From NCBI GenBank assembly GCA_027343965.1, contig DAHWJX010000085.1:15479-79478 (forward strand): a stretch of 64,000 nucleotides of DNA, written 5' to 3'. Made by a program: the position numbers and the translations under genes. Source of the stretch: JAKACU01 sp021821185. GTDB taxonomy: Bacteria > Bacillota > Bacilli > Alicyclobacillales > SLC66. The notes beneath the pieces were generated by a model that was not told where the DNA came from, ran no database searches, and saw only the letters and a list, made by a program, of their open reading frames with translations. Positions 35,233 to 43,499 of this stretch are shown here, piece after piece (within the stretch, counting starts at the first letter, position 1; each line of letters starts with the position of its first letter).

Positions 35233-36948
35233 GGTGCGTGTTTGGAGCAAAGTATCAAGCTTGGCTTCTACGATCGTGACTTGCATAGTTTGTTGACCTG
35301 TAAAAAGAATAAATCCTGGACGTGCTTTATTCGGTTTCCACAGATTCTTAATCGGTACGTAATCCACTGCGATTTTGGATGAATCACGTTGGCGGCTAAA
35401 ATAGGCCGCGAGCATTCCAGCTTCAAGCAACGTCGACTCAGGAGGATTCGGGTGTTCAATGATGACGTGTGAACCTGGTGCATCTTTGACATGCAACCAA
35501 ATATCTGTTTTGCGTGCTACTTTGAGCGAGATCATGTCATTTTCCTGATTGTTTTTACCAACCATAATTGAAATATCATCACTTGACACGTAGCGTGTCG
35601 GCGTAAATTTCTTTTCCATCACTATTTTTTTCTTTGACACAACAACTTGTTTGCGCAGATACCCCACCAATCGCAATTCTGCTTCAATGGCAGGAAGGTC
35701 TTCGACATGACACGTTTCCAATTCGTGAAGCACCGAATCAAGATAGACCAATTCCTCTTTAGCGAGTGCTAGCTGTTCTTGTGTAATACCGATACCTTTT
35801 TTGTATTTTGCGTAACGCTTAAAGTAGGCATTGGCGTTTTCAAGCGGTGTTAAAGCTGGATTTAGCGCAATACATAGTGGTGTCTCTTCATTGTAAAAAT
35901 TGGGTAGCCATACTTCTGTTTGCCCTTTTTGCGCAACGTATAAGTAGGCCGTTAGCAATTCACCTGAGATGCGCCATTGCTCGGCGTCTTTGGAAGCAGC
36001 CAATAATTGTTCGAACTTATCGATTTTCAGGGCCGCTTTGTCGCGCTCTGTACGAATGAGTCGCAGATAGGCTCCTGCTTTTGCATGAGCAATGTCGCGT
36101 AACGCACGCGCTGTGTAGTAAAGATCGATACAATCATTCACTGAGGGCCTAATTTGTGCTTTAAGACCGGTATGCAAAGTTTCAAATAAATAAAATGCAG
36201 ACATTTCTCCTCTTTGATCAACCATCACAGCGGGGTGTTGACTTTGTTGGCACCACGTAAGAAGTTGTGAAAATACGGTCCATTCTTCATTTGCTTGCAG
36301 GCGACAAGCCACTTCCTTACCAAAAAACGGACTAATCCCCAGGTAGTGTTGTACGAGGAATTTTTCAATCGATGTTGCTTTTTGAAGGGCGCGTTTTTCA
36401 AGGAACCCTTCGCGCGTTTCTAAAAAGGGATCGCTTTTATCTTGTACTGGTGGATAGACATACGGGCGTCCTGGAAGAATTTCACGAAACCGATTGACAC
36501 GTGATGTAACATGCGAAATGGCATCGATGATGATACCATCAGCGGCGTTCAAGAGCAGTAAATTGCTGTGTTTACCCATAATTTCAAGAACGAGACGACG
36601 CAAGGCGGGCTCGCCAAGTTCATCCCGTCCTTCAACATCAATAAAGAGAATCCTTTCGCGGCGGAATTGACTTATGCGCTCGATCCGTGCACCTTCTAGG
36701 TGTTTACGCATTAACATGCAAAACATGGGCGCTATAGCAGGGTTTTGCGTTGCAAAACGCGTCGTGATATGGGCACGCGGGTACGATTTGTTAGCGCAAA
36801 GCAATAGTTTGTACGTCGTACGTCCATTACGCACGGTTAGTACGATATCGTGATCGGTTGGTTGCTGTATTTTATCGATTCTTGCGCCTGTTAAAAGCGC
36901 AGACATTTCATTTGTGGCAGCGGATAAGACAAGTCCATCATAAGCCAT
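35212..36948 (-). CDS. rqcH: Ribosome quality control factor RqcH (NFACT family, formerly FbpA/YloA)
   Basis: A 578-residue NFACT protein. Residues 1-170 form the NFACT-N domain (MAYDGLVLSAATNEM, IDKIQQPTDHDIVLTVR), the middle has HhH and long coiled-coil regions (about 280-440), and the C-terminus carries NFACT-R (YVSSDDISIMVGKNNQENDMISLKVARKTDIWLHVKDAPGSHVII). RqcH binds stalled 50S subunits and adds C-terminal alanine tails to nascent chains. The ATG has GGAGGT upstream, inside the 3' end of the SDR gene, which it overlaps by 11 bases, so the two are probably one transcript. Confidence 0.93.
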   Translation of the reverse strand: MAYDGLVLSAATNEMSALLTGARIDKIQQPTDHDIVLTVRNGRTTYKLLLCANKSYPRAHITTRFATQNPAIAPMFCMLMRKHLEGARIERISQFRRERILFIDVEGRDELGEPALRRLVLEIMGKHSNLLLLNAADGIIIDAISHVTSRVNRFREILPGRPYVYPPVQDKSDPFLETREGFLEKRALQKATSIEKFLVQHYLGISPFFGKEVACRLQANEEWTVFSQLLTWCQQSQHPAVMVDQRGEMSAFYLFETLHTGLKAQIRPSVNDCIDLYYTARALRDIAHAKAGAYLRLIRTERDKAALKIDKFEQLLAASKDAEQWRISGELLTAYLYVAQKGQTEVWLPNFYNEETPLCIALNPALTPLENANAYFKRYAKYKKGIGITQEQLALAKEELVYLDSVLHELETCHVEDLPAIEAELRLVGYLRKQVVVSKKKIVMEKKFTPTRYVSSDDISIMVGKNNQENDMISLKVARKTDIWLHVKDAPGSHVIIEHPNPPESTLLEAGMLAAYFSRQRDSSKIAVDYVPIKNLWKPNKARPGFILFTGQQTMQVTIVEAKLDTLLQTRTSTSRRT

Positions 36949-37882
36949 CTGTTTCTACCTCCAACAACTGATCTACCGTGAAACGCTCAATTTTATCATT
37001 CACTTGTACCGTATAAATGGAACGTCGATTATGACGATCATGACGGTTAACGATCACACCACGCTTGCGCCACGGAAGCACGATGACGCTAGATCCTGGT
37101 TGTAAGAACGTCTGGTCGATCACATCGCGTTTACCTTGATCAAAGTGGGTGATCACATCGGTTTCCCCTGCGACGCGAATGACGTTACCCGTGATAAATT
37201 GCGATTTTTCATCAACTAAAAATGAAATCATATGAGCCAGATCGGCACCTATGGGCGTACGTAAAGGTCGAATAAAGTCGTCTTCACAAAAATCAGCTTC
37301 TTTATCTTTGCCGCGAATGTCACCTGGACAGATCATATTGGCGGTAATTCCATTTTCTTGCTCCTCAAGTGCAATGGTGCGAGTTAAGGATGCGAGACCT
37401 ACTTTGGCCGCGGCGTACGCAGAACGGTAGACCCAACCAGGGGCTTGCTCTACGCGATCAAAACCGACGGTGATGATGCGGCCAAAACCGAGCGGGCGCA
37501 TCAAGGGGATGGTTCGTTTAAAGAGATGGAATGCAGAGGATAAGTTTCCAGCTATCATATGATCCCATTCAAGGACACTATACTCTGTTAATCGCTTGCG
37601 TTGAAAAACAAACGGTCCAGCGCTATGTACGACGGTGTCAACAGCACCACATTGTTGTTCGATCTCATTCATCATGTTGTCAATATCAAGGGCATTGGTC
37701 ATATCAGCTTGTACGGTGAGAACAGAGATGGCAAATTCATCGTGCAATTGGGACGCTAACGCTTCGCATCGCGCTTTTGAGGTTCGATAATTCAGGATGA
37801 TCGTAAATCCTTGCGCTGCTAGTTTGCGCGCAAAGGCAACAGCTAAACCACTTGCGCTACCTGTGATTAAAGCTTTACGCAT
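36938..37882 (-). CDS. SDR-fold protein with altered active site and extra C-terminal domain
   Basis: A 314-residue protein. Residues 1-240 are a short-chain dehydrogenase/reductase fold: ALITGSASGLAVAFARKLAAQGF, then VVHSAGPF, GRIITVGFDRVEQAPGWVYRSAYAAAKVGLASL (the YxxxK pair) and ANMICPGDIRGKDKEADF. The catalytic serine expected about 13 residues before Tyr aligns with Phe in TVGF, and there is a two-residue insertion. Residues about 250-314 form a small basic, beta-rich domain (GSSVIVLPWRKRGVIVNRHDRHNRRSIYTVQV) not found in ordinary FabG. ATG at 37882 follows AAAGGGAGTGA. The closest ordinary family is FabG-like, but catalytic activity is doubtful. It shares a transcript with rqcH. Confidence 0.75.
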   Translation of the reverse strand: MRKALITGSASGLAVAFARKLAAQGFTIILNYRTSKARCEALASQLHDEFAISVLTVQADMTNALDIDNMMNEIEQQCGAVDTVVHSAGPFVFQRKRLTEYSVLEWDHMIAGNLSSAFHLFKRTIPLMRPLGFGRIITVGFDRVEQAPGWVYRSAYAAAKVGLASLTRTIALEEQENGITANMICPGDIRGKDKEADFCEDDFIRPLRTPIGADLAHMISFLVDEKSQFITGNVIRVAGETDVITHFDQGKRDVIDQTFLQPGSSVIVLPWRKRGVIVNRHDRHNRRSIYTVQVNDKIERFTVDQLLEVETDGL

Positions 37883-38016
37883 CAAGGATTCACTCCCTTT
37901 CAATAAGGTGTCAATCATAGTATAGCAAATGCAGGGCTACAAAAAATCAATGTCCTAGAAGACCTTTCTGACGCATAGCCTGTACAAAGATCATGGATGT
38001 GGGGAAGGTGTAATGA

Positions 38017-40698
38017 TTGACAAAGGAACTTTTGTGGCACACGCTTTCTAAAGATGAGGTTCTTGCTACGTTAGGCACAGATAAAAATGGTTTGCTGTCA
38101 CAAGATATCCCACTAAGGCAACAAATCCATGGTGAAAATCGTCTCCTCGAACCAAATCGCATTTCCTTCCTTAGCGTGTTTTTTGAGCAGTTTCGTAATT
38201 TCATGGTGATTGTTTTGCTGGCTGCGACGCTTATCTCAGGTTTACTTGGTGAATTTACTGACGCTGTAACGATCATGATCATTGTGTTTGCCAATGCCTT
38301 GTTAGGATTCTTTCAACAAGTCAAAGCAGAACGATCCTTGCAATCGTTGCGTGAATTGACGGCGCCAGTTGCTCGTGTGCTGCGCGATCACACTTGGCAC
38401 GAGATCCCAGCCAAAGAACTTGTTCCAGGCGATGTAATCGGCCTTTCAGCGGGAGATCGTGTGCCTGCTGATTGCCGATCGCTTGAAGTCAGTGAATTGC
38501 AGGTTGAAGAATCAGCACTCACGGGAGAATCCATCCCATCTGTGAAAAAAGTGGCAGCGGTTAGTGATCCCTCGGCGGCGCTTGGTGATCGTGTGAATAT
38601 GTTGTACATGGGTACGATGACGACGCGCGGTGTGGGTGAGGCCGTAGTCGTGGCTACCGGGATGAATACGGAGATGGGGCGTATCGCAAACCTTATCCAG
38701 TCCAGTGAAAATTCCACGACACCACTAGAAGATAGGCTCACGCAATTAGGTCAAATTCTCGTGTATCTTTCGCTTGCCATTACTTTCATTGTGGTTGTGG
38801 CTGGCGTCATTCATGGCCATGCCATCTATGAAATGTTTCTAGCCGGCGTCAGCTTGGCGGTGGCGGCGATTCCAGAGGGTTTACCTGCTATTGTGACGAT
38901 CGCCTTAGCCCTTGGCGTACAGCGGATGATCAAGCGCAAAGCGATCGTGCGTAAATTGCCGTCCGTGGAAACATTGGGTTGTGCCACCGTGATTTGTTCG
39001 GATAAAACAGGTACCTTGACAAAAAATCAGATGACAGTGAAAGAAATTTTTATCGATTCGCGATCTTTGATGGTTGAAGGAGATGGATATCAACCTCTTG
39101 GTCGAGTTTTGGCAGGGGGTATACCTGTTAAAGAAAACGATCCAGCGTTGTCCCTTTTGGTGCGCATTGGCGTGACCTGCAATAATGCTTCTTTGACCGA
39201 TGAACACGGGCAGATTATGGCTTTGGGTGATCCTACGGAAGCGGCGTTATTAACTTTGGGCCGGAAAGTAATGAACTTCCCTCCTGATGCGCGTATGTAC
39301 GAACTGCCTTTTGATTCGGACAGAAAACGCATGTCTGTCATTGTGAAACAAGATGATGGTTTGCAATTATGGGTTAAGGGTGCGCCTGATTTGCTTCTTG
39401 AACGTTCTACGCAGGTGATGATGAATGGACGTATCGAGGTCATGACGAAGGCTCACCGAGAACTTATTCTCAAAAAACTCTCGGATATGACCGATCGGGC
39501 ATTGCGTACGCTCGGATTTGCGTATAAGAGGGTCCATCAATATGAAGGTGACACGGACCGCATGGAAAGAGATTTGGTCTTTGTGGGATTCGTGGGTATC
39601 ACCGATCCACCGCGGTCTGAAGTCAAACAGGCAATCGCTGAATGTAGCACCGCTGGCATCAGAACTATCATGATTACAGGCGATCACAAAGGGACGGCTG
39701 AAGCGATCGCCCGGGATTTGGGGATTTTGCTGCGAGACGGTGAGGTGATCACAGGGGCTGAGCTTGATACCATGACGGATCGTATGTTGCAAGATCGTGT
39801 GAACAATGTCTATGTCTTTGCACGCGTCTCCCCTTTGCATAAACTTCGCATCGTGCGTGCGCTTCAACAAAATGGTCATGTGGTAGCCATGACTGGTGAT
39901 GGAGTTAATGATGCACCGGCAATCAAAGCGGCCGATATTGGCATTGCTATGGGGAAAACAGGGACTGATGTAGCTAAAGACGCTTCCGCTCTAATCCTTG
40001 CCGATGATAATTTTGCTACGATTGTAGCCGCAATTGAAGAAGGAAGAGGGATTTACGATAATATTCGAAAGTTTATTCGCTATTTGCTAGCTTCTAATGT
40101 CGGCGAAATTGTCACGATGTTTTTAGCGATGGTCGCTGGTCTGCCTTTACCTTTGTTACCCATTCAAATTTTGTGGGTCAACTTGGTGACCGACGGGTTG
40201 CCAGCAATTGCTCTTGGCGTGGATGATATGGAAGAAGACACGATGCGAAGACCACCGCGTGATGTGCGTGAAGGAATATTTGCCAGGGGGCTTGGGCGCA
40301 AAATCATCACGCGGGGATTTTTGATCGGGTTTATGACACTTTCCGTATTTTATGGTGCATTACAGGTTAAGGTGCCTTTAGAAACAGCGCAGACAATGGC
40401 TTTTTCGACGCTCGTGATGGCACAACTGATTCATGTCTTTGACTGCCGCTCAGTGTATTATGGCATCATTGAACGAGGTATCTTTGGCAATCTGTGGCTT
40501 GTCTTTGCTGTACTCAGTTCCTTGCTGTTGCTACTTGCGGTGATTTATATTCCGCCATTGCGACCGATCTTTCATACGCGTGTTTTGTCCTTCTTGGAGT
40601 GGGGGATTATTCTTGCCGCAGGAGCCATACCGACTTTTGCGGTGCAAGCGAGACGTACGGCAAAAAAGGGGATTATGCGGTCACTTGCAGCCCGTTAA
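38017..40698 (+). CDS. P-type Ca2+-transporting ATPase (YloB-like)
   Basis: An 893-residue type II P-ATPase. The phosphorylated Asp is D329 in [14 protein letters not shown]; the TGES loop is [11 protein letters not shown], the ion-binding M4 contains [18 protein letters not shown], and the hinge [22 protein letters not shown] is intact. Ten spans in the usual 2+2+6 layout. The N-terminal cation-ATPase domain begins [15 protein letters not shown] start with AAGGTG upstream. B. subtilis has yloB, a Ca2+-ATPase expressed in sporulation, in the same place before yloC (yicC). Confidence 0.92.
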   Translation: MTKELLWHTLSKDEVLATLGTDKNGLLSQDIPLRQQIHGENRLLEPNRISFLSVFFEQFRNFMVIVLLAATLISGLLGEFTDAVTIMIIVFANALLGFFQQVKAERSLQSLRELTAPVARVLRDHTWHEIPAKELVPGDVIGLSAGDRVPADCRSLEVSELQVEESALTGESIPSVKKVAAVSDPSAALGDRVNMLYMGTMTTRGVGEAVVVATGMNTEMGRIANLIQSSENSTTPLEDRLTQLGQILVYLSLAITFIVVVAGVIHGHAIYEMFLAGVSLAVAAIPEGLPAIVTIALALGVQRMIKRKAIVRKLPSVETLGCATVICSDKTGTLTKNQMTVKEIFIDSRSLMVEGDGYQPLGRVLAGGIPVKENDPALSLLVRIGVTCNNASLTDEHGQIMALGDPTEAALLTLGRKVMNFPPDARMYELPFDSDRKRMSVIVKQDDGLQLWVKGAPDLLLERSTQVMMNGRIEVMTKAHRELILKKLSDMTDRALRTLGFAYKRVHQYEGDTDRMERDLVFVGFVGITDPPRSEVKQAIAECSTAGIRTIMITGDHKGTAEAIARDLGILLRDGEVITGAELDTMTDRMLQDRVNNVYVFARVSPLHKLRIVRALQQNGHVVAMTGDGVNDAPAIKAADIGIAMGKTGTDVAKDASALILADDNFATIVAAIEEGRGIYDNIRKFIRYLLASNVGEIVTMFLAMVAGLPLPLLPIQILWVNLVTDGLPAIALGVDDMEEDTMRRPPRDVREGIFARGLGRKIITRGFLIGFMTLSVFYGALQVKVPLETAQTMAFSTLVMAQLIHVFDCRSVYYGIIERGIFGNLWLVFAVLSSLLLLLAVIYIPPLRPIFHTRVLSFLEWGIILAAGAIPTFAVQARRTAKKGIMRSLAAR

Positions 40699-40709
40699 AC
40701 GGTTTTTGC

Positions 40710-40738
40710 TTGTTCCCTGTCGTATCATAGGTTAGAAT
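40710..40738 (+). promoter_or_regulatory. Possible sigma-A promoter of the yicC operon
   Basis: TTGTTC at 40710-40715 and TAGAAT at 40733-40738 with a 17-base spacer. Match is moderate. The predicted transcript start, near 40745, coincides with the first in-frame GTG, so translation must start further in. Confidence 0.5.
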
Positions 40739-40768
40739 ACGCTTGTGAGAGGTTCGGAGGGATCGAAA

Positions 40769-41656
40769 CTGCTGACAAGTATGACAGGCTATGGACGGGC
40801 ACAAACGAAACTACCTCGAGGCACAGTTGTCGTTGAGATGAAGTCAGTCAACCATCGCTATGTGGAGGTGGTGCCTCGTTTTCCACGCGAATTTTTTGCG
40901 CTTGAAGATGAGGTGCGAAAGCTGATACTTGACCAGGTTTCTCGTGGCCGTATCGAAGTCTATCTCTACGTGTCAGAAGGCGTTTTAGTTAGAGATCGCA
41001 CTGTTTATGTTGATGAGCCGTTGTTGCAGGCAGCCATCTCGCTTTTAAAGCGCGTATCAACAGATGCCCATGTCGATTTCGAACCGCCAAGCACCGGGGA
41101 TTTGTTGTCGATTCCCGGATTATTTGTCGCGAGCGACTCTGCTCCTTCGGTTGAGGAAGTTACGGAAATCGTCATGGATACAGCAAAGCGTTGTTTAGAA
41201 GAGCTGCGTTTTATGCGTGAAGCAGAGGGACGGAGTTTGCTCCAACACTTGCGTGAGCGGTTGGATGATTTGCAGCAATTATCTGAGGCTATGCGTGATG
41301 TAGCACATCACAGCGTGAGTCGGTATCGCGAAAAGTTGATGAAAAAACTGGAGCAGGTTATGAGCGACAACAACTTGGATGCGAGCCGTATCGCTGTTGA
41401 GGTTGCTATGGTGGCAGAACGGACATCGGTTGAAGAAGAGTTGCGCCGATTTGTAAGTCATGTTACGCAATTTGATGACTTGTTGCTGTCTCCAAAAGGT
41501 GTGGTTGGACGACGCCTTGACTTTTTGCTTCAGGAAATGAATAGAGAAGTCAACACCATGGGTGCTAAATGTGATGACTTGCCGATGGTGGAAGCGGTGC
41601 TTTCTGCCAAACACATTTTGGAACAAATGCGCGAACAAGTCCAAAATGTTGAGTGA
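40769..41656 (+). CDS. yicC: YicC/YloC family endoribonuclease-like protein
   Basis: A protein of about 295 residues with the family N-terminus SMTGYGRAQ and the C-terminal DUF1732 segment AKCDDLPMVEAVLSAKHILEQMREQVQNVE. YicC proteins are reported to be RNases or RNase-linked regulators. The start is odd: no ATG, GTG or TTG lies where the family begins, but CTG at 40769 has GGAGGG seven bases upstream. GTG at 40745 would sit at the predicted transcription start, and the ATG at 40781 is within the SMTG motif and 19 bases from the ribosome site. Start confidence is therefore low although the gene is certain. Confidence 0.88.
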   Translation: MLTSMTGYGRAQTKLPRGTVVVEMKSVNHRYVEVVPRFPREFFALEDEVRKLILDQVSRGRIEVYLYVSEGVLVRDRTVYVDEPLLQAAISLLKRVSTDAHVDFEPPSTGDLLSIPGLFVASDSAPSVEEVTEIVMDTAKRCLEELRFMREAEGRSLLQHLRERLDDLQQLSEAMRDVAHHSVSRYREKLMKKLEQVMSDNNLDASRIAVEVAMVAERTSVEEELRRFVSHVTQFDDLLLSPKGVVGRRLDFLLQEMNREVNTMGAKCDDLPMVEAVLSAKHILEQMREQVQNVE

Positions 41657-41680
41657 TGTCCTTTGTGGGAGTGGGATACC

Positions 41681-41950
41681 GTGAGCGTACGGCTCATTAA
41701 TGTCGGGTTTGGTAGTATCGTAGCAGCCAATCGAATTATTGCTATCATCAGTCCTGAATCAGCTCCCATCAAGCGAATGATTCAAGAGGCGCGTGACAAT
41801 CAGCGCCTTATCGATGCGACATTTGGAAGGCGAACGCGAGCTGTTATTATTTGCGACAGCGATCACGTGATCCTAGCTGCTGTTCAACCGGAAACTGTAG
41901 CTAATCGCTTGAATTTGAAAGAGACGTCGCGTGATGACGATGAGGAATAA
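41681..41950 (+). CDS. remA: Extracellular matrix regulator RemA (DUF370, YlzA)
   Basis: An 89-residue protein very close to B. subtilis Rem[76 protein letters not shown]. RemA is a DNA-binding regulator of biofilm matrix genes in B. subtilis, forming oligomers that wrap DNA. The frame extends to 41663, but GTG at 41681 after GGGAGTGG gives the family start. In B. subtilis gmk follows directly; here rpoZ does. Confidence 0.95.
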   Translation: MSVRLINVGFGSIVAANRIIAIISPESAPIKRMIQEARDNQRLIDATFGRRTRAVIICDSDHVILAAVQPETVANRLNLKETSRDDDEE

Positions 41951-41980
41951 AATGAGTTTGTGGGCGGAGGTAATCCATCA

Positions 41981-42190
41981 GTGATCTTGTATCCAAGCAT
42001 TGATAAATTAGGCGGATTAGTCGACAGCAAGTATACGTTGGTCATCGCTGCATCAAAGCGTGCGAGAAGTTTGCAAGAAGGTGCTCCTGCGCATGCTGTA
42101 GCTCGATCAGGCAAATTGGTCAGCGTTGCGTTGCTCGAACTGGAACAAGGCATCATTACGTACGTGAGAATGAAAGATACGACAAAATAA
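41981..42190 (+). CDS. rpoZ: RNA polymerase omega subunit
   Basis: A 69-residue protein: ILYPSIDKLGGLVDSKYTLVIAASKRARSLQEG, then SGKLVSVALLELEQGIITYV. Omega binds the beta' subunit and helps assemble RNA polymerase. The GTG at 41981 is chosen since GGCGGAGG lies ten bases upstream and the protein then starts as in the family; the frame's first GTG at 41960 overlaps that ribosome site. It lies between remA and coaBC. Confidence 0.93.
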   Translation: MILYPSIDKLGGLVDSKYTLVIAASKRARSLQEGAPAHAVARSGKLVSVALLELEQGIITYVRMKDTTK

Positions 42191-42211
42191 GTGTGTGATA
42201 GAAAAAAACCT

Positions 42212-42242
42212 ACAATGGAACAGCCTATGGTTGTTCCATTGT
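42212..42242. other. Hairpin between rpoZ and coaBC
   Basis: ACAATGGAACA and TGTTCCATTGT form a perfect 11-base stem with a nine-base loop. On the + strand only TTTGAC follows, a weak T tract; on the - strand AGGTTTTTTTC follows. It could be a weak attenuator, an mRNA-processing or stability element, or a terminator for unseen antisense transcription. Confidence 0.5.
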
Positions 42243-42269
42243 TTGACTTATGAAAAAGGCGGCGACAAC

Positions 42270-43499
42270 GTGGTGCAAAAGTCGATTATTCTTGGCATCA
42301 GTGGTGGTATTGCTGCGTATAAGGCAGCAGGACTGGCGAGCCTTTTGGTGAAGCAAGGATTTACCGTACAGACGGTAATGACAAAAGCTGCGACAGAATT
42401 TATCACACCACTGACGCTGCAGTCATTAACGAAACGGCCTGTATACGTCGATGTGCTTACAGAACAGGATCCTACACGAATTTCCCATGTGGCTTTGGCC
42501 GATCAGGCGGACGCGATTATTATCGCACCAGCCACCGCAGATGTAATTGCGCGTATAGCTCACGGCCTCGCTGACGATATGTTGACATCGCTGTTGCTTG
42601 TAGCCCGTTGCCCGGTCATTGTCGCGCCATCGATGAATGTGCATATGTACGAGCATCCTTTAGTGCAAAAAAATTTGCAAGTGCTGCGAGAGCTAGGCTA
42701 TATCATTGCAGAGCCCGATGAAGGCATGCTTGCCTGCGGCTACGAAGGTAAGGGCAGGTTACTTGAGCCAAGCGATCTTGCCCATATACTCGCGTTTGCT
42801 TTGTCTCCTAAACCGCTTCTGGGAAAAAAGGTGCTTGTGACAGCAGGTCCAACCAAGGAACGTGTGGATCCTGTTCGCTATGTTACCAATGATTCAACGG
42901 GCACAATGGGTTATGCTCTTGCTCGTTGCGCTTGGAAAATGGGAGCTACAGTCACGCTTTTATCGGGACCCGTCAACCTCACCCCTGGCGTTGGCCTTGA
43001 TGTCGTTTCCGTGAGTAGTGCACTTCATTTGCAAGAGGAAGTTGAAAAACGTATCGCACAGGCTGATATGTTTATCATGACCGCAGCTGTCGCTGATTAT
43101 CGACCGCAAACAAGATATGATTATAAATGGAAAAAGACGGATGACGTAGATACTATAACGTGGACGATGGTTCGTAATCCGGATATTTTAGTTTCGCTAA
43201 AAGGGAAGTACAAGCCCGGCGCATATGCTATAGGTTTCGCCGCAGAAACACACGATGTTGCTCATTTTGCACGCAAGAAGTTAAAGGATAAAGGTGTTGA
43301 TCTGCTCGTCGTAAACAATGTCTTGGAAGATGGTGCGGGCTTTGGCACAGCGACTAACCGAGTCGATTTGTATTTCAAAGACGGACGAACAGAAGCTTTA
43401 CCTTTAGCCTCAAAAATGGATGTAGCTACCATGATTCTTCATCGAGCGGTGATCGGTATGGGTTTGGTTGATGTTGATAATGAAGGAACGCATGCATGA
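42270..43499 (+). CDS. coaBC: Bifunctional phosphopantothenoylcysteine decarboxylase/synthase CoaBC
   Basis: A protein of about 409 residues. The N-terminal CoaC flavodomain has ILGISGGIAAYKA, IAPATADVIARIAHG, VIVAPSMNVHMYEHPLV and the active Cys in GMLACGYEGKGRL. The C-terminal CoaB domain starts GKKVLVTAGPTKERVDPVRYVTNDSTGTMG and carries the KWKK loop near residue 288, equivalent to the KxKK motif. It makes 4'-phosphopantetheine from phosphopantothenate; coaD at 60787 acts next. GTG at 42270 (or 42273) with AAGGCGG upstream. Overlaps priA by four bases. Confidence 0.93.
   Translation: MVQKSIILGISGGIAAYKAAGLASLLVKQGFTVQTVMTKAATEFITPLTLQSLTKRPVYVDVLTEQDPTRISHVALADQADAIIIAPATADVIARIAHGLADDMLTSLLLVARCPVIVAPSMNVHMYEHPLVQKNLQVLRELGYIIAEPDEGMLACGYEGKGRLLEPSDLAHILAFALSPKPLLGKKVLVTAGPTKERVDPVRYVTNDSTGTMGYALARCAWKMGATVTLLSGPVNLTPGVGLDVVSVSSALHLQEEVEKRIAQADMFIMTAAVADYRPQTRYDYKWKKTDDVDTITWTMVRNPDILVSLKGKYKPGAYAIGFAAETHDVAHFARKKLKDKGVDLLVVNNVLEDGAGFGTATNRVDLYFKDGRTEALPLASKMDVATMILHRAVIGMGLVDVDNEGTHA

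Noticed and set aside
37883..37930. Promoter for the SDR-rqcH transcript (TATACT on the - strand)
   Set aside because: A -10-like TATACT is present but the nearest -35-like TTGATT is 20 bases away; too weak to call.
39367..39879. 170-codon - strand frame under the Ca2+-ATPase gene
   Set aside because: Antisense to conserved ATPase motifs; composition typical of a shadow frame.
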